Positions 1-8,049 of a DNA stretch of 35,620 nt are shown here, piece after piece. Made by a program: the position numbers and the translations under genes. Source of the stretch: Mycobacterium asiaticum. Lineage in GTDB: Bacteria > Actinomycetota > Actinomycetes > Mycobacteriales > Mycobacteriaceae. Numbering within the stretch: the stretch's first letter is position 1; each line of letters starts with the position of its first letter. The notes under the pieces were generated by a model. That model ran no database searches, was not told where the DNA came from, and saw only the letters and a list, made by a program, of their open reading frames with translations. Where the stretch lies: contig NZ_LZLS01000168.1 in the NCBI RefSeq assembly GCF_001673365.1, positions 1 through 35,620 of the forward strand, in the 5' to 3' direction.

Positions 1-466
1 TGTCTGCGAGGTGTGCGGCGAGGTCGTCGAATACGCGCATATCGCCCGAGCTTTTGAGTCCGACGACGGGAAGTCGGTGATCATCACCGACGACGACATC
101 GCTACCTTGCCTGAGGAACGCAGCCGCGAGATCGAGGTTTTGGAGTTCGTCCCGGCCAGCGAGGTCGATCCGATGCTGTTCGACCGCAGCTACTTTTTGG
201 AGCCGGACTCAAAATCCTCCAAATCGTATGTGCTGCTGGCCAAGACCCTCGCCGAGACCGACCGGATGGCCATCGTCCACTTTTCGTTGCGTAACAAGAC
301 AAGGCTGGCAGCCTTGCGCGTCAAGGATTTCGGCAAACGTGACGTGATGGTGATCCACACATTGCTGTGGCCCGACGAGATTCGCGACCCCGACTTCCCG
401 TCGTCGGACTCAAAAGCTCGGGCGATATGCGCGTATTCGACGACCTCGCCGCACACCTCGCAGACA
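1..466. repeat. Inverted duplication inside mku (77-bp arms, 312-bp loop)
   Basis: Bases 1-77 are the exact reverse complement of 390-466 (base i pairs with base 467-i; pairing fails at 78/389). Both arms are Ku coding sequence. The inner 11 bases (390-400, CCGACTTCCCG) are shared by two different places in Ku: the codons for D-P-D-F-P near residue 176 on the + strand, and the antisense of D-D-G-K-S-V near residue 71. The junction is therefore a microhomology switch between strands. The left arm reaches the window edge, so its true length is unknown. It may be a fold-back assembly or library chimera at a contig end, or a real inverted duplication. Confidence 0.93.
2..400 (+). pseudogene. mku: Non-homologous end-joining Ku protein, internal fragment in inverted orientation
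   Basis: Reading frame 2 encodes Ku from about residue 46 (VCEVCGEVVEY) to about residue 176 (LLWPDEIRDPDFP). It includes the well-conserved stretches LPEERSREIEVLEF, YFLEPDSKSSKSY and MAIVHFSLRNKTRLAALRVKDFG. Bacterial Ku is a homodimeric ring of about 270 residues that binds DNA ends and recruits LigD. After residue 176 the frame runs into the antisense of Ku's own 5' part and loses homology; the C-terminal ~97 residues are not in the window. The fragment faces the opposite way from the start of the same gene (390-603, minus strand), so no intact Ku can be made from the sequence as written. Family assignment is certain; the cause of the break is not. Confidence 0.85.
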
Positions 467-603
467 CGCTTGTAGCGGATGCGCCCGTTGTCCTTGTCGT
501 GCACCTGATGGAACTTGATGTCATGGTCCTGGGTGGCGCTATACACCTTGACCGGCACATTGACTAGCCCGAACGCAATCGAGCCTTTCCAGATGGAGCG
601 CAT
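390..603 (-). pseudogene. mku: Non-homologous end-joining Ku protein, N-terminal fragment
   Basis: ATG at 603 opens MRSIWKGSIAFGLVNVPVKV, the canonical N-terminus of mycobacterial Ku, and homology continues to about residue 71 (ESDDGKS). The frame then enters the inverted copy and encodes unrelated sequence. It lies 64 bp downstream of the PfkB kinase on the same strand and close to divergent ligD, which matches the mku-ligD neighbourhood of mycobacteria (Rv0937c-Rv0938). No strong Shine-Dalgarno is visible before 603, but the start is fixed by the family N-terminus. If the inverted junction is an assembly artefact, the true gene is intact and continues leftward out of the window. Confidence 0.85.
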
Positions 604-667
604 TTTGTCAGTATGCCGCTATTCGCGCGAGCTGGGGGGAACCACCCGCCGGCCGCAGGCCGCCGCG

Positions 668-1561
668 TCAGGGCCCGGCGCGCGCGACAGCCAACGCCGC
701 CGTGGCCGCCGCTACCTCGAGCGCCGCCGTCAACGCGTCGAGTCCGATCTGGCGCAGTGCATTTCGCCGGTCGCCGCCCAACAAACCCAGCTCCCACAAC
801 ATATCGAGCAGTCCGACCATGAACGCGTCGCCGGCGCCGACGGTATCCACCACCTCGACCGGCTTGGCCGGTACCCGCGTTTCACCGGCGGCGCAGAACG
901 CCAGCGCACCGCGCTCGCCCAGGGTCAGCGCCACGATCGCTGGCCCAGAAGCCAGCCAGCTGCGTGCGGTGTCCTGCGGTGCTCGGTCCGGAACGAGCCA
1001 GCGCAGATCCTCCTCGCTGACCTTGACGACGTCGGCGCGCTCGAGGACCTTGTCGACCCGCTCGCGGGCCTGATCGCGATCGACGATCAGCGACGGTCGC
1101 ACGTTAGGGTCGAAGGTGATGGTGGCCGAGACCCGATAGGCGTCCAGCAGAGCTGCCACCGCCAAGCAACCAGGCTCACGCACGGTGGCGATAGAGCCGG
1201 TGTGCACGAATAGTGGCGGCGGGACGGGTGGTGTGCCCGCGAGCTGCCAATCCAGGTCGAACGAATAGGTCGCCGAACCGTCAGGCCCGATGGTCGCCAC
1301 CGCCGAGGAGGTTCGCCCGGACCCGACGCTGCCCGAAACCAACCGTGCGCCAGAGTCTTTGACGTATTCGACGATGCGGTGACCGGCGGCGTCATCGCCG
1401 ATGCGCGTCAAGAAGTCGACTTCTCGGCCCAGCCTGGCCAACCCGACGGCGACATTGAGTGGACTGCCGCCGACATGCTCGGCGCTAGTCGGGCCGATCA
1501 CGATGTCGATGAGGGCCTCGCCGATCACGAGGCCGATCAAGCCCTGCCCCATGCCCGACAC
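668..1561 (-). CDS. PfkB-family carbohydrate kinase (fructokinase-like)
   Basis: A 297-residue ribokinase-fold sugar kinase. The N-terminal PfkB signature is GGSPLNVAVGLARLG with a following FLTRIGDDAAG. The C-terminal signature DTVGAGDAFMVGLL holds the catalytic base Asp (about D245) and the anion-hole GAGD. Length and motifs fit ATP-dependent phosphorylation of a free sugar such as fructose; substrate cannot be fixed from sequence. The first possible start is GTG at 1561; an ATG at 1552 is an alternative. The gene is divergent from ligD with only 14 bp between start codons and runs toward mku 64 bp downstream, so kinase and Ku may be co-transcribed. As I recall, M. tuberculosis has no kinase between mku and ligD. 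Confidence 0.88.
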   Translation of the reverse strand: MSGMGQGLIGLVIGEALIDIVIGPTSAEHVGGSPLNVAVGLARLGREVDFLTRIGDDAAGHRIVEYVKDSGARLVSGSVGSGRTSSAVATIGPDGSATYSFDLDWQLAGTPPVPPPLFVHTGSIATVREPGCLAVAALLDAYRVSATITFDPNVRPSLIVDRDQARERVDKVLERADVVKVSEEDLRWLVPDRAPQDTARSWLASGPAIVALTLGERGALAFCAAGETRVPAKPVEVVDTVGAGDAFMVGLLDMLWELGLLGGDRRNALRQIGLDALTAALEVAAATAALAVARAGP

Positions 1562-1575
1562 GTTACGTTGACACT

Positions 1576-3873
1576 ATGGGTTCGGCACAGCAGCAGCGGG
1601 TGAAGCTGACCAACGCCGATAAGGTGCTGTACCCGGCGACGGGGACCACCAAGCGCGACATCTTCGACTACTACACCGGCATCGCCGAAGTGATGGTTGC
1701 GCACATCGCCGGGCGGGCCGCTACACGTAAGCGCTGGCCGAACGGTGTCGAGGAACCCGCCTTCTTCGAAAAGCAACTGGCGTCGTCGGCGCCGGCCTGG
1801 CTGCCCCGCGCGAGCATCACCCACCGCTCCGGCACCACCACCTACCCGATCATCGATAGCGTCGACGGTTTGGCCTGGATTGCGCAGCAGGCGGCGCTGG
1901 AGGTGCACGTACCGCAGTGGCGATTCGTCGCGGAGTGGACGCGAAAGGGCGAGAGTCTCAAGCCTGGCCCCGCGACTCGGTTGGTGTTCGACCTGGACCC
2001 GGGCGACGGCGTGACGATGGCCCAACTGGCCGAAGTTGCCCGCGCGGTACGCGACTTGATGGCCGACATCGGGCTGACCACCTACCCGCTGACCAGTGGC
2101 AGCAAGGGTGTGCACCTGTATGCGCCGCTCGACGAGCCGGTCAGCAGCCGCGGCGCCACGGTGTTGGCCAAACGCGTTGCACAGCAACTGGAAAAGGCGA
2201 TGCCGAAGCTGGTCACCTCGGTGATGGCCAAGAACGTGCGGTCGGGCAAGATCTTCTTGGACTGGAGCCAGAACAACGGTGCGAAGACGACCATCGCGCC
2301 GTATTCGCTGCGCGGTCGGGAGAATCCAACCGTCGCGGCACCGAGAACGTGGGAGGAACTCGACGATCCCGGTTTACGCCAACTGCGATACGACGAGGTG
2401 CTGGCCCGGGTGGCCCGGGACGGAGATTTGCTTGATCCGTTGGACCCGGCTGTCTCGCTGCCCGATCGGCTGAGTAAGTACCGCAGCATGCGGGATGCGT
2501 CGAAAACCCCGGAGCCGGTGCCGGCATCGAAACCTGCTGCCGGGGAGGGCAACACATTCGTCATCCAGGAGCACCACGCCCGTCGACTGCATTACGACTT
2601 CCGGCTGGAACGCGATGGTGTGCTGGTGTCCTGGGCGGTGCCGAAGAACCTGCCCGAAACCACGTCGGTGAACCATCTGGCGGTGCACACCGAAGACCAT
2701 CCGCTCGAATACGGAGGTTTCGAGGGCACCATTCCCAAGGGCGAGTACGGCGCGGGGAAGGTGGTCATCTGGGACTCGGGCACCTACGAAGCCGAGAAAT
2801 TCCGTGACCCCGCAAAGGATTCCGAAAAGGGTTCCGAAAAAGGTGAAGTCATCGTCAACTTACACGGGAACCGAATTTCGGGGCGCTACGCGCTGATTCA
2901 GACCAAGGGTGACCAATGGCTGGCGCACCGGATGAAAGACCAGAAGGTCTTCGAGTTCGACGGTCTTTCCCCGATGTTCGCCACCCACGGTTCCGTGGCG
3001 GACCTCAAACCGAGTCAGTGGGCGTTCGAGGGCAAGTGGGACGGCTATCGCCTGCTGGTGGATGCCGACCACGGTGCGCTAAGGTTGCGCTCGCGCAGCG
3101 GCCGTGACGTCACCGGTGAATATCCGCAATTGCGTTCGCTGGCCGCCGATCTCGCGGACCACCATGTGGTGCTGGACGGGGAAGTGGTTGCCCTCAACGC
3201 CGACGGTGTACCGAGCTTCAACGAGATGCAGAATCGGGTCCGAGCCACCCGCATCGAGTTCTGGGCGTTCGACCTGCTTTATCTGGACGGTCGTTCGCTG
3301 CTGCGTGCCAAGTATTCCGACCGGCGCAAACTCCTCGAAACTCTTGGCAGTGCGGGTGAACTCATCGTCCCGCCGCTGCTGCCCGGGGACGGGGAGGAGG
3401 CGTTGGCCTACTCGCGCCAGCGCGGTTGGGAAGGTGTTGTCGCCAAGAAGCGCGACTCGAGCTATCAGCCGGGCCGGCGGTCGGCATCGTGGATCAAGGA
3501 CAAGCATTGGAACACCCAGGAAGTCGTGATCGGCGGTTGGCGGGTGGGCGAAGGCGGTCGCAGCAGCGGTATCGGAGCGCTGGTACTGGGGATCCCGGGC
3601 CCGGACGGGTTGCAGTTCGCCGGCCGGGTCGGCACCGGATTCACCGACCGTGAGCTGGCTAGCTTGAAGAAGACGCTGGCGCCGCTTCACACCGACGAAT
3701 CCCCCTTCAGGCCAAAGCTTCCCGCTCGCGAGGCACGAGGGGTGACGTATGTAAAGCCCGTGCTGGTTGGCGAGGTCCGTTACAGCGAATGGACTCCGGA
3801 CAACCGGTTGCGTCAGTCAAGTTGGCGTGGACTGCGGCCGGACAAGGAACCAAGTGAGGTGGTGCGCGAATGA
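1576..3873 (+). CDS. ligD: Multifunctional DNA repair ligase LigD (polymerase, phosphoesterase, ATP-dependent ligase)
   Basis: 765 residues, collinear with M. tuberculosis LigD (Rv0938, 759). Domains in order: primase-like polymerase (about 1-290) with metal-binding FDLDPG (D139, D141) and the TSGSKGVHLY loop; 3'-phosphoesterase (about 310-460) with HHARRLHYDFRLE (H333) and HTEDHPLEYGGFEG; ATP ligase (about 465-765) with nucleotidyl-acceptor lysine K487 in FEGKWDGYR, then LDGEVVALN and EGVVAKKRDS. With Ku it joins double-strand breaks by NHEJ. A short charged insertion lies between phosphoesterase and ligase (KDSEKGSEKGE). No Shine-Dalgarno precedes ATG 1576, but TACGTT at 1564-1569 ends 6 nt before it, so a leaderless transcript is plausible. 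The stop overlaps the next start (ATGA). Confidence 0.98.
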   Translation: MGSAQQQRVKLTNADKVLYPATGTTKRDIFDYYTGIAEVMVAHIAGRAATRKRWPNGVEEPAFFEKQLASSAPAWLPRASITHRSGTTTYPIIDSVDGLAWIAQQAALEVHVPQWRFVAEWTRKGESLKPGPATRLVFDLDPGDGVTMAQLAEVARAVRDLMADIGLTTYPLTSGSKGVHLYAPLDEPVSSRGATVLAKRVAQQLEKAMPKLVTSVMAKNVRSGKIFLDWSQNNGAKTTIAPYSLRGRENPTVAAPRTWEELDDPGLRQLRYDEVLARVARDGDLLDPLDPAVSLPDRLSKYRSMRDASKTPEPVPASKPAAGEGNTFVIQEHHARRLHYDFRLERDGVLVSWAVPKNLPETTSVNHLAVHTEDHPLEYGGFEGTIPKGEYGAGKVVIWDSGTYEAEKFRDPAKDSEKGSEKGEVIVNLHGNRISGRYALIQTKGDQWLAHRMKDQKVFEFDGLSPMFATHGSVADLKPSQWAFEGKWDGYRLLVDADHGALRLRSRSGRDVTGEYPQLRSLAADLADHHVVLDGEVVALNADGVPSFNEMQNRVRATRIEFWAFDLLYLDGRSLLRAKYSDRRKLLETLGSAGELIVPPLLPGDGEEALAYSRQRGWEGVVAKKRDSSYQPGRRSASWIKDKHWNTQEVVIGGWRVGEGGRSSGIGALVLGIPGPDGLQFAGRVGTGFTDRELASLKKTLAPLHTDESPFRPKLPAREARGVTYVKPVLVGEVRYSEWTPDNRLRQSSWRGLRPDKEPSEVVRE

Positions 3874-5804
3874 AGTGGGTTACCTATCGCGACGGTGATG
3901 ACGAGCGTGTGGGCGTGCTCTCCGGTGACGAGATCTACGCACTGGCCGCTGGGCAAACCCTGCTGGGGCTGATCGATTTCGGACCCGACGTTTTGCGTGC
4001 GGCCGGTGAGCAGGCGTTGCGTTCACCGGCGGCTGTGTTGCGCCTGAGTGATGTCTCACTGTCGGCGCCCATCCCGCGGCCGCCGTCCATCCGCGACTCG
4101 TTATGCTTTTTGGACCACATGCGCAACTGTCAGGAAGCGACCGGTGGTGGCCGGGTTCTGATGGACACCTGGTACCGCATTCCGGCGTTCTACTTCGCCT
4201 GCCCAGCAACGGTATTGGGTCCTTACGATGATGCGCCGATGGCACCGGGAAGTGCCTGGCAGGACTTCGAACTGGAGATCGCCGCCGTAATAGGCACGGC
4301 CGGAAAGGATCTCACCGTCGAGCAAGCCGAGCAGGCGATCATCGGGTACATGATCTTCAACGACTGGTCGGCCCGCGATCTGCAGATGCTGGAGGGCCAG
4401 CTGCGCATTGGTCAGGCTAAGGGCAAAGACAGCGGCGTCACGCTGGGCCCGTATCTGGTCACCGCCGACGAGCTCGAGTCCCACCGCCGCGACGGCAGGC
4501 TGAATCTGCAAGTGACGGCGCTGGTTAACGACACTGTCATCGGCTCGGGCTGCACCGCAGCCATGGACTGGACCTTCGGTGAGGTCATCTCCTACGCGTC
4601 GCGCGGGGTAACGCTGCGCCCAGGCGACGTCATCGGTTCCGGCACGGTGCCTACCTGCACGCTGGTCGAGCACCTCGGCAAGGCGGAGTCGTTTCCGGGC
4701 TGGCTGCGTGATGGCGACGTGGTGACCCTGCGGGCCGAGGGTCTCGGGGAGACCCGGCAAACGGTCCGGTCCTCGCCAGCCCCCTTTCCCCTTGCGCCGC
4801 GGCCGAATCCGACGGCCGTTGCGCCTGTCCGAGAGCGGGTCAACCCGGCGCCGGCGAAGGTGCCGTATACCCGAGGATTGCACGAAGTCGCCGACCGCGT
4901 GTGGGCGTGGACGCTGCCGGACGGCGGATACGGTTGGAGCAACGCCGGTCTGGTCGCCGGCGACGGTGCGTCGTTGTTGGTGGACACACTTTTTGACCTG
5001 GCGTTGACTCGGGAGATGTTGGACGCGATGCGGCCGATCACCGAGCGCGCGCCGATCACTGACGCACTGATCACCCACTCCAACGGCGACCACACACACG
5101 GCAACCAACTGCTCGACGCCGCGGTGCGGATCATTGCCGCCGCCGGCACCGCGGAGGAGATCGCGCACGAAGCAGGAGCGGACCGCTTGGTGGGTATCCA
5201 AACCGCGGACCTGGGTCCGGTGGCGACGGCGTTCGCACGAGATCGGTTCGGACACTTCAATTTCAGCGGTATCACGCTGCGCAACGCCGACCAGACATTC
5301 GACCGCGATCTGCGCATCGACGTTGGGGGCCGGAGGGTGGACCTGCTGAACCTGGGACCCGCCCACACCGCCGCGGACTCGGTGGTGCATGTTCCCGATG
5401 CCGGGGTGCTGTTCGGCGGGGATTTGTTGTTCATCGGATGCACACCGATCGTCTGGTCTGGGCCGATCGCCAACTGGATCGCGGCGTGTGACGCGATGAT
5501 CGCGCTGGACGCGCCGATCGTCGTACCCGGCCACGGCCCAATCACCGACCCTGATGGAATACGAGCCGTCCGAGGGTATTTCGAGCACATTATCGAGCAG
5601 GCCGACGAGGCGCACCGGAAGGGACTGTCGTTGGCAGAGGCGGTCGACGCCGTCGATCTCGGCGAGTATGCGTCCTGGCTGGACTCCGAGCGCGTCGTAG
5701 TCAACATGTACCGGCGCTACTGCGAATTGGATCCTGCGACACCGGCACCGGAGTTGCTCGGACTGTTCGTGATGCAGGCCGAATGGCTAGCCAAGCGTCA
5801 GTAG
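3870..5804 (+). CDS. Fumarylacetoacetate hydrolase-metallo-beta-lactamase fusion (Rv0939 type)
   Basis: 644 residues, the length I recall for Rv0939. The N-terminal half (about 1-300) is a fumarylacetoacetase/HHDD-isomerase fold with metal-site segments WQDFELEIAAVIG and IFNDWSARDLQ, and GDVIGSGTVPTCTL. After a Pro/Ala linker (about 305-335) the C-terminal half (about 338-570) is a metallo-beta-lactamase-fold hydrolase with HSNGDHTHGN (H403, D407, H408), LNLGPAHTAADSVVH and the late VPGHGPITD. Both halves look catalytically intact. It is joined to ligD by an ATGA overlap (3870-3873), so it is translationally coupled to a DNA repair ligase although its motifs suggest small-molecule catabolism of a 2-oxo or acyl-pyruvate compound. 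Substrate unknown. Confidence 0.93.
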   Translation: MKWVTYRDGDDERVGVLSGDEIYALAAGQTLLGLIDFGPDVLRAAGEQALRSPAAVLRLSDVSLSAPIPRPPSIRDSLCFLDHMRNCQEATGGGRVLMDTWYRIPAFYFACPATVLGPYDDAPMAPGSAWQDFELEIAAVIGTAGKDLTVEQAEQAIIGYMIFNDWSARDLQMLEGQLRIGQAKGKDSGVTLGPYLVTADELESHRRDGRLNLQVTALVNDTVIGSGCTAAMDWTFGEVISYASRGVTLRPGDVIGSGTVPTCTLVEHLGKAESFPGWLRDGDVVTLRAEGLGETRQTVRSSPAPFPLAPRPNPTAVAPVRERVNPAPAKVPYTRGLHEVADRVWAWTLPDGGYGWSNAGLVAGDGASLLVDTLFDLALTREMLDAMRPITERAPITDALITHSNGDHTHGNQLLDAAVRIIAAAGTAEEIAHEAGADRLVGIQTADLGPVATAFARDRFGHFNFSGITLRNADQTFDRDLRIDVGGRRVDLLNLGPAHTAADSVVHVPDAGVLFGGDLLFIGCTPIVWSGPIANWIAACDAMIALDAPIVVPGHGPITDPDGIRAVRGYFEHIIEQADEAHRKGLSLAEAVDAVDLGEYASWLDSERVVVNMYRRYCELDPATPAPELLGLFVMQAEWLAKRQ

Positions 5805-5830
5805 CGGTTGCCCGCCGGGGGAGTGCCATG

Positions 5831-6190
5831 TGTTTTGCCCGGCTTCGAGCGACAATTGGTTGTCGCTGTGAGGCGGGCACGGGCACATGTGTCGCCGGGG
5901 ATGGTGTCGTGTCGTGTCGTGTCGTGCCGCGCCGAGGCCGGCGTAGTCCTGTTTGCCCGGCTTCGAGCGACAATTGGTTGTCGCTGTGGGGCGGGCACGG
6001 GCACATGTGTCGCCGGGGATGGTGTCGTGTCGTGTCGTGCCGCGCCGAGGCCGGGGTAGTCCTGTTTGCCCGGCTTCGAGCGACAATTGGTTGTCGCTGG
6101 GAGCCGGGCACGAGCACACATACCTACGGAGACCGCGCCGAGGCCGGGGCAACCCCGCGAATTGCCCGGCTTCGACCGACAAATGGGTTC
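5831..6190. repeat. Tandem imperfect repeat array (~113-119 bp units) with a two-step hairpin in each unit
   Basis: Unit 1 is 5831-5949 (119 bp), unit 2 5950-6062 (113 bp), unit 3 6063-about 6159 (diverged at its end), and a degenerate fourth start lies at 6160-6190. Each of the first three contains AGCGACAA-TTGG-TTGTCGCT, a perfect 8-bp inner stem with a 4-nt loop. In unit 3 an outer stem GCCCGGCT/AGCCGGGC (8 bp, perfect) encloses it with a 3x3 internal loop; units 1 and 2 carry one and two mismatches in the outer stem. Units 1 and 2 also hold a pentanucleotide run (GTCGT) that differs by one copy, which with one extra T explains the 6-bp length difference. The array fills the gap after the fusion gene; it contains no credible protein gene. 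Confidence 0.9.
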
Positions 6191-6299
6191 CGGATCAAAA
6201 GTCTTTCGAAGAGTCGCTCAGAGTCGGGCAAACAGACACATGCCCCCGGAAGCGCTGACCGGTGTGAAACAGCCGACTGCATCCGCCTACGGTTCGGAT

Positions 6300-7115
6300 A
6301 TGGCACCAGACCCCGCAGTCAAACTGGAAACCCTCGAAGACGGCATCGCCTGCATCACCCTCAACCGCCCCAAACTGTTGAACGCCATCGACGGATCGCT
6401 GATAAAGGGCGTGGACGAGGCGCTGGACGAGCTGAGCGGAGGCGACTTTCGGGCCGCGATTCTGACCGGAGAAGGGCGCGGCTTTTGCGCCGGAGCCGAC
6501 CTGAGCGGCACCGGCGAAGCCTGGACCGAGGTCAGGCCCAAGACGCCGGGATTCAAGGTCAGCTACGACGCCCAAGTACGGTTGGCCGATCTGTTCGTCC
6601 GGATCTACGAGCTGCCGATCCCGGTCATCGCCGCGGTCAACGGTGTCGCCGTCGGCGGCGGATTGGCCTTTGCGCTACACGCCGACATCCGGATCGCCTC
6701 CGAAAGCGCTCGGTTCGGTTCGGTGTTCATCAAAGCGGGCTTCTCGTCGATGGACATGGGCACCAGCTACCTACTGCCGAAAATCGTCGGCGCCGGAACC
6801 GCGCGCGAACTCATGCTGACCGGCCGGATCATCGATGCCGCCGAGGCCTATCGGATCAAGCTGGTGCACGAGGTGGTTCCGGCCGAGAACCTGATGACGG
6901 CGGCGGTGGACAAGGCCCGTGAGATCGCCGCGAACAACGCTTACGGCGTGTGGCAGACCAAGATTGGCCTCAACGCGGCGCTGGACGCCCCGAGCCTTCG
7001 GCATGCCATCGAGATCGAGAACCGCACCCAAATCCTGACCGGCTTTACCAACAATCCGACCGAGGCGGCCATTGCCCACCGCGAGAAGCGAGCTCCAAAG
7101 TGGGATCCACTGTGA
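6300..7115 (+). CDS. Enoyl-CoA hydratase/isomerase (crotonase) family protein
   Basis: 271 residues with the crotonase fold. Oxyanion-hole motifs are GFCAGADLSG (about 62-71) and NGVAVGGGLAFALHADIRIAS. The usual second catalytic region (P-E-x-x-x-G) is replaced by FGSVFIKAGFSSMDMGTSYLLPKIVG, so the standard catalytic Glu pair of mitochondrial-type hydratases is not fully evident; the exact reaction (hydration, isomerisation or thioester hydrolysis) is open. ATG 6300 is chosen because homology begins there and TACGGT (6288-6293) ends 6 nt before it, fitting a leaderless start; the open frame extends upstream into the repeat array but that part is not protein-like. It is convergent with the next gene with 3 bp between stops. 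As I recall it is absent from this place in M. tuberculosis. Confidence 0.88.
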   Translation: MAPDPAVKLETLEDGIACITLNRPKLLNAIDGSLIKGVDEALDELSGGDFRAAILTGEGRGFCAGADLSGTGEAWTEVRPKTPGFKVSYDAQVRLADLFVRIYELPIPVIAAVNGVAVGGGLAFALHADIRIASESARFGSVFIKAGFSSMDMGTSYLLPKIVGAGTARELMLTGRIIDAAEAYRIKLVHEVVPAENLMTAAVDKAREIAANNAYGVWQTKIGLNAALDAPSLRHAIEIENRTQILTGFTNNPTEAAIAHREKRAPKWDPL

Positions 7116-7118
7116 CAG

Positions 7119-7988
7119 TTAAACTTTCGACATGACCTGGTCGGCGTACTTCTCCAAGAGATGAATCTTCTTCCCTAGCGGATCGGTGTCCGGTCCAATA
7201 ATGTACGGCCAGCGGAAGCCCACGATGACGTCGGTGACGCCTTTGTCCTCGAGGCGCTTGATGCCGTCGACGGTGTAGGCGTCCGTCGAGATGACGTGGA
7301 TCTCGAACGGGCCGGGCTTGTTCTCCTCTTCGCGAAACTTCTTAACCCTGGCGATGAGTCGATCCAGTTCGTCCGGCTGACTCCCGCCGCCATGCATCCA
7401 GCCGTCCAGCCGCGCGGCTCGCCGCAGCGCGGCGTCGGCGTGGCCGCCCACCAGGATGGGGATCGGCTGGGTAGGCGCCGGGCTCATTTTCGTCTTGGGA
7501 ATGTCGTAGAACTCGCCGTGAAATTCGAAGTAGTCGCCGGTGGTCAGGCCCTGCACGATCTCGATGCATTCGTCAATTCTCTTGCCCCGCTTAGCAAAAG
7601 GCAGGCCCATCAACTCGTAGTCTTCCGGCCAGGGGCTGGTACCTACACCCAAGCCCACCCGGTTGCCGTTAAGCGCGGCCAGCGAACCCACTTGCTTGGC
7701 CGTCAGCGCCGGATGCCGCACCGGCAGCTTGAGCACAAAGAAGTTGAATCGCAGCGTGGTGGTCACCGCACTCAATGCCGCTGTCAGAACGAAGGTTTCG
7801 ATGATCTCTTTGCCATCGAGGAACTCGCGGCTCCCGTCGGGCGTGTACGGATATTTGGAGTCCGATTCGAACGGGTATGCCAAGCTGTCGGCGATGGTCA
7901 TGCTGTGGTAGCCGGCCGCCTCTGCTGCTTTGGCCAGCGGAATGTAGAACGCCGGATCGGTCAACGACTCCGCATAGCTGAACCGCAC
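7119..7988 (-). CDS. LLM-class, probably F420-dependent oxidoreductase (Rv0940c type)
   Basis: 289 residues, a luciferase-like TIM-barrel flavin or F420 enzyme. Typical features are the N-terminal FSYAESLTDPAFYIPLAKAAEAAGY, the strand/loop LRFNFFVLKLPVRHPALTAKQVGSL, RVGLGVGTSPWPEDYELMG, and IPILVGGHADAALRRAARLDGW. Members of this group in mycobacteria usually use coenzyme F420 for hydride transfer on an unknown substrate. The start is GTG at 7988 (MRFSYAE), where the family begins. It shares the strand with the STAS-HATPase gene 61 bp upstream. Family is secure; cofactor is inferred from the mycobacterial context. Confidence 0.92.
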   Translation of the reverse strand: MRFSYAESLTDPAFYIPLAKAAEAAGYHSMTIADSLAYPFESDSKYPYTPDGSREFLDGKEIIETFVLTAALSAVTTTLRFNFFVLKLPVRHPALTAKQVGSLAALNGNRVGLGVGTSPWPEDYELMGLPFAKRGKRIDECIEIVQGLTTGDYFEFHGEFYDIPKTKMSPAPTQPIPILVGGHADAALRRAARLDGWMHGGGSQPDELDRLIARVKKFREEENKPGPFEIHVISTDAYTVDGIKRLEDKGVTDVIVGFRWPYIIGPDTDPLGKKIHLLEKYADQVMSKV

Positions 7989-8049
7989 GTAATCCCTGCT
8001 TTCGTCGAAGGGGGGCTCAACCGAGACTAGCGACGAAGGCAGCGTGGCG

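Noticed and set aside
4101..5707. Long open frames antisense to the FAH-MBL fusion
   Set aside because: High-GC third-position bias opens opposite frames; translations are low in complexity and carry no motifs.
5831..6190. CRISPR-like direct repeats
   Set aside because: Units are contiguous 113-119-bp copies, not short repeats separated by unique spacers, and no cas genes are near.
5783..6299. Open frames across the repeat array, including an N-terminal extension of the crotonase
   Set aside because: They are repeats of the same hairpin DNA read in several frames; crotonase homology starts at 6300.
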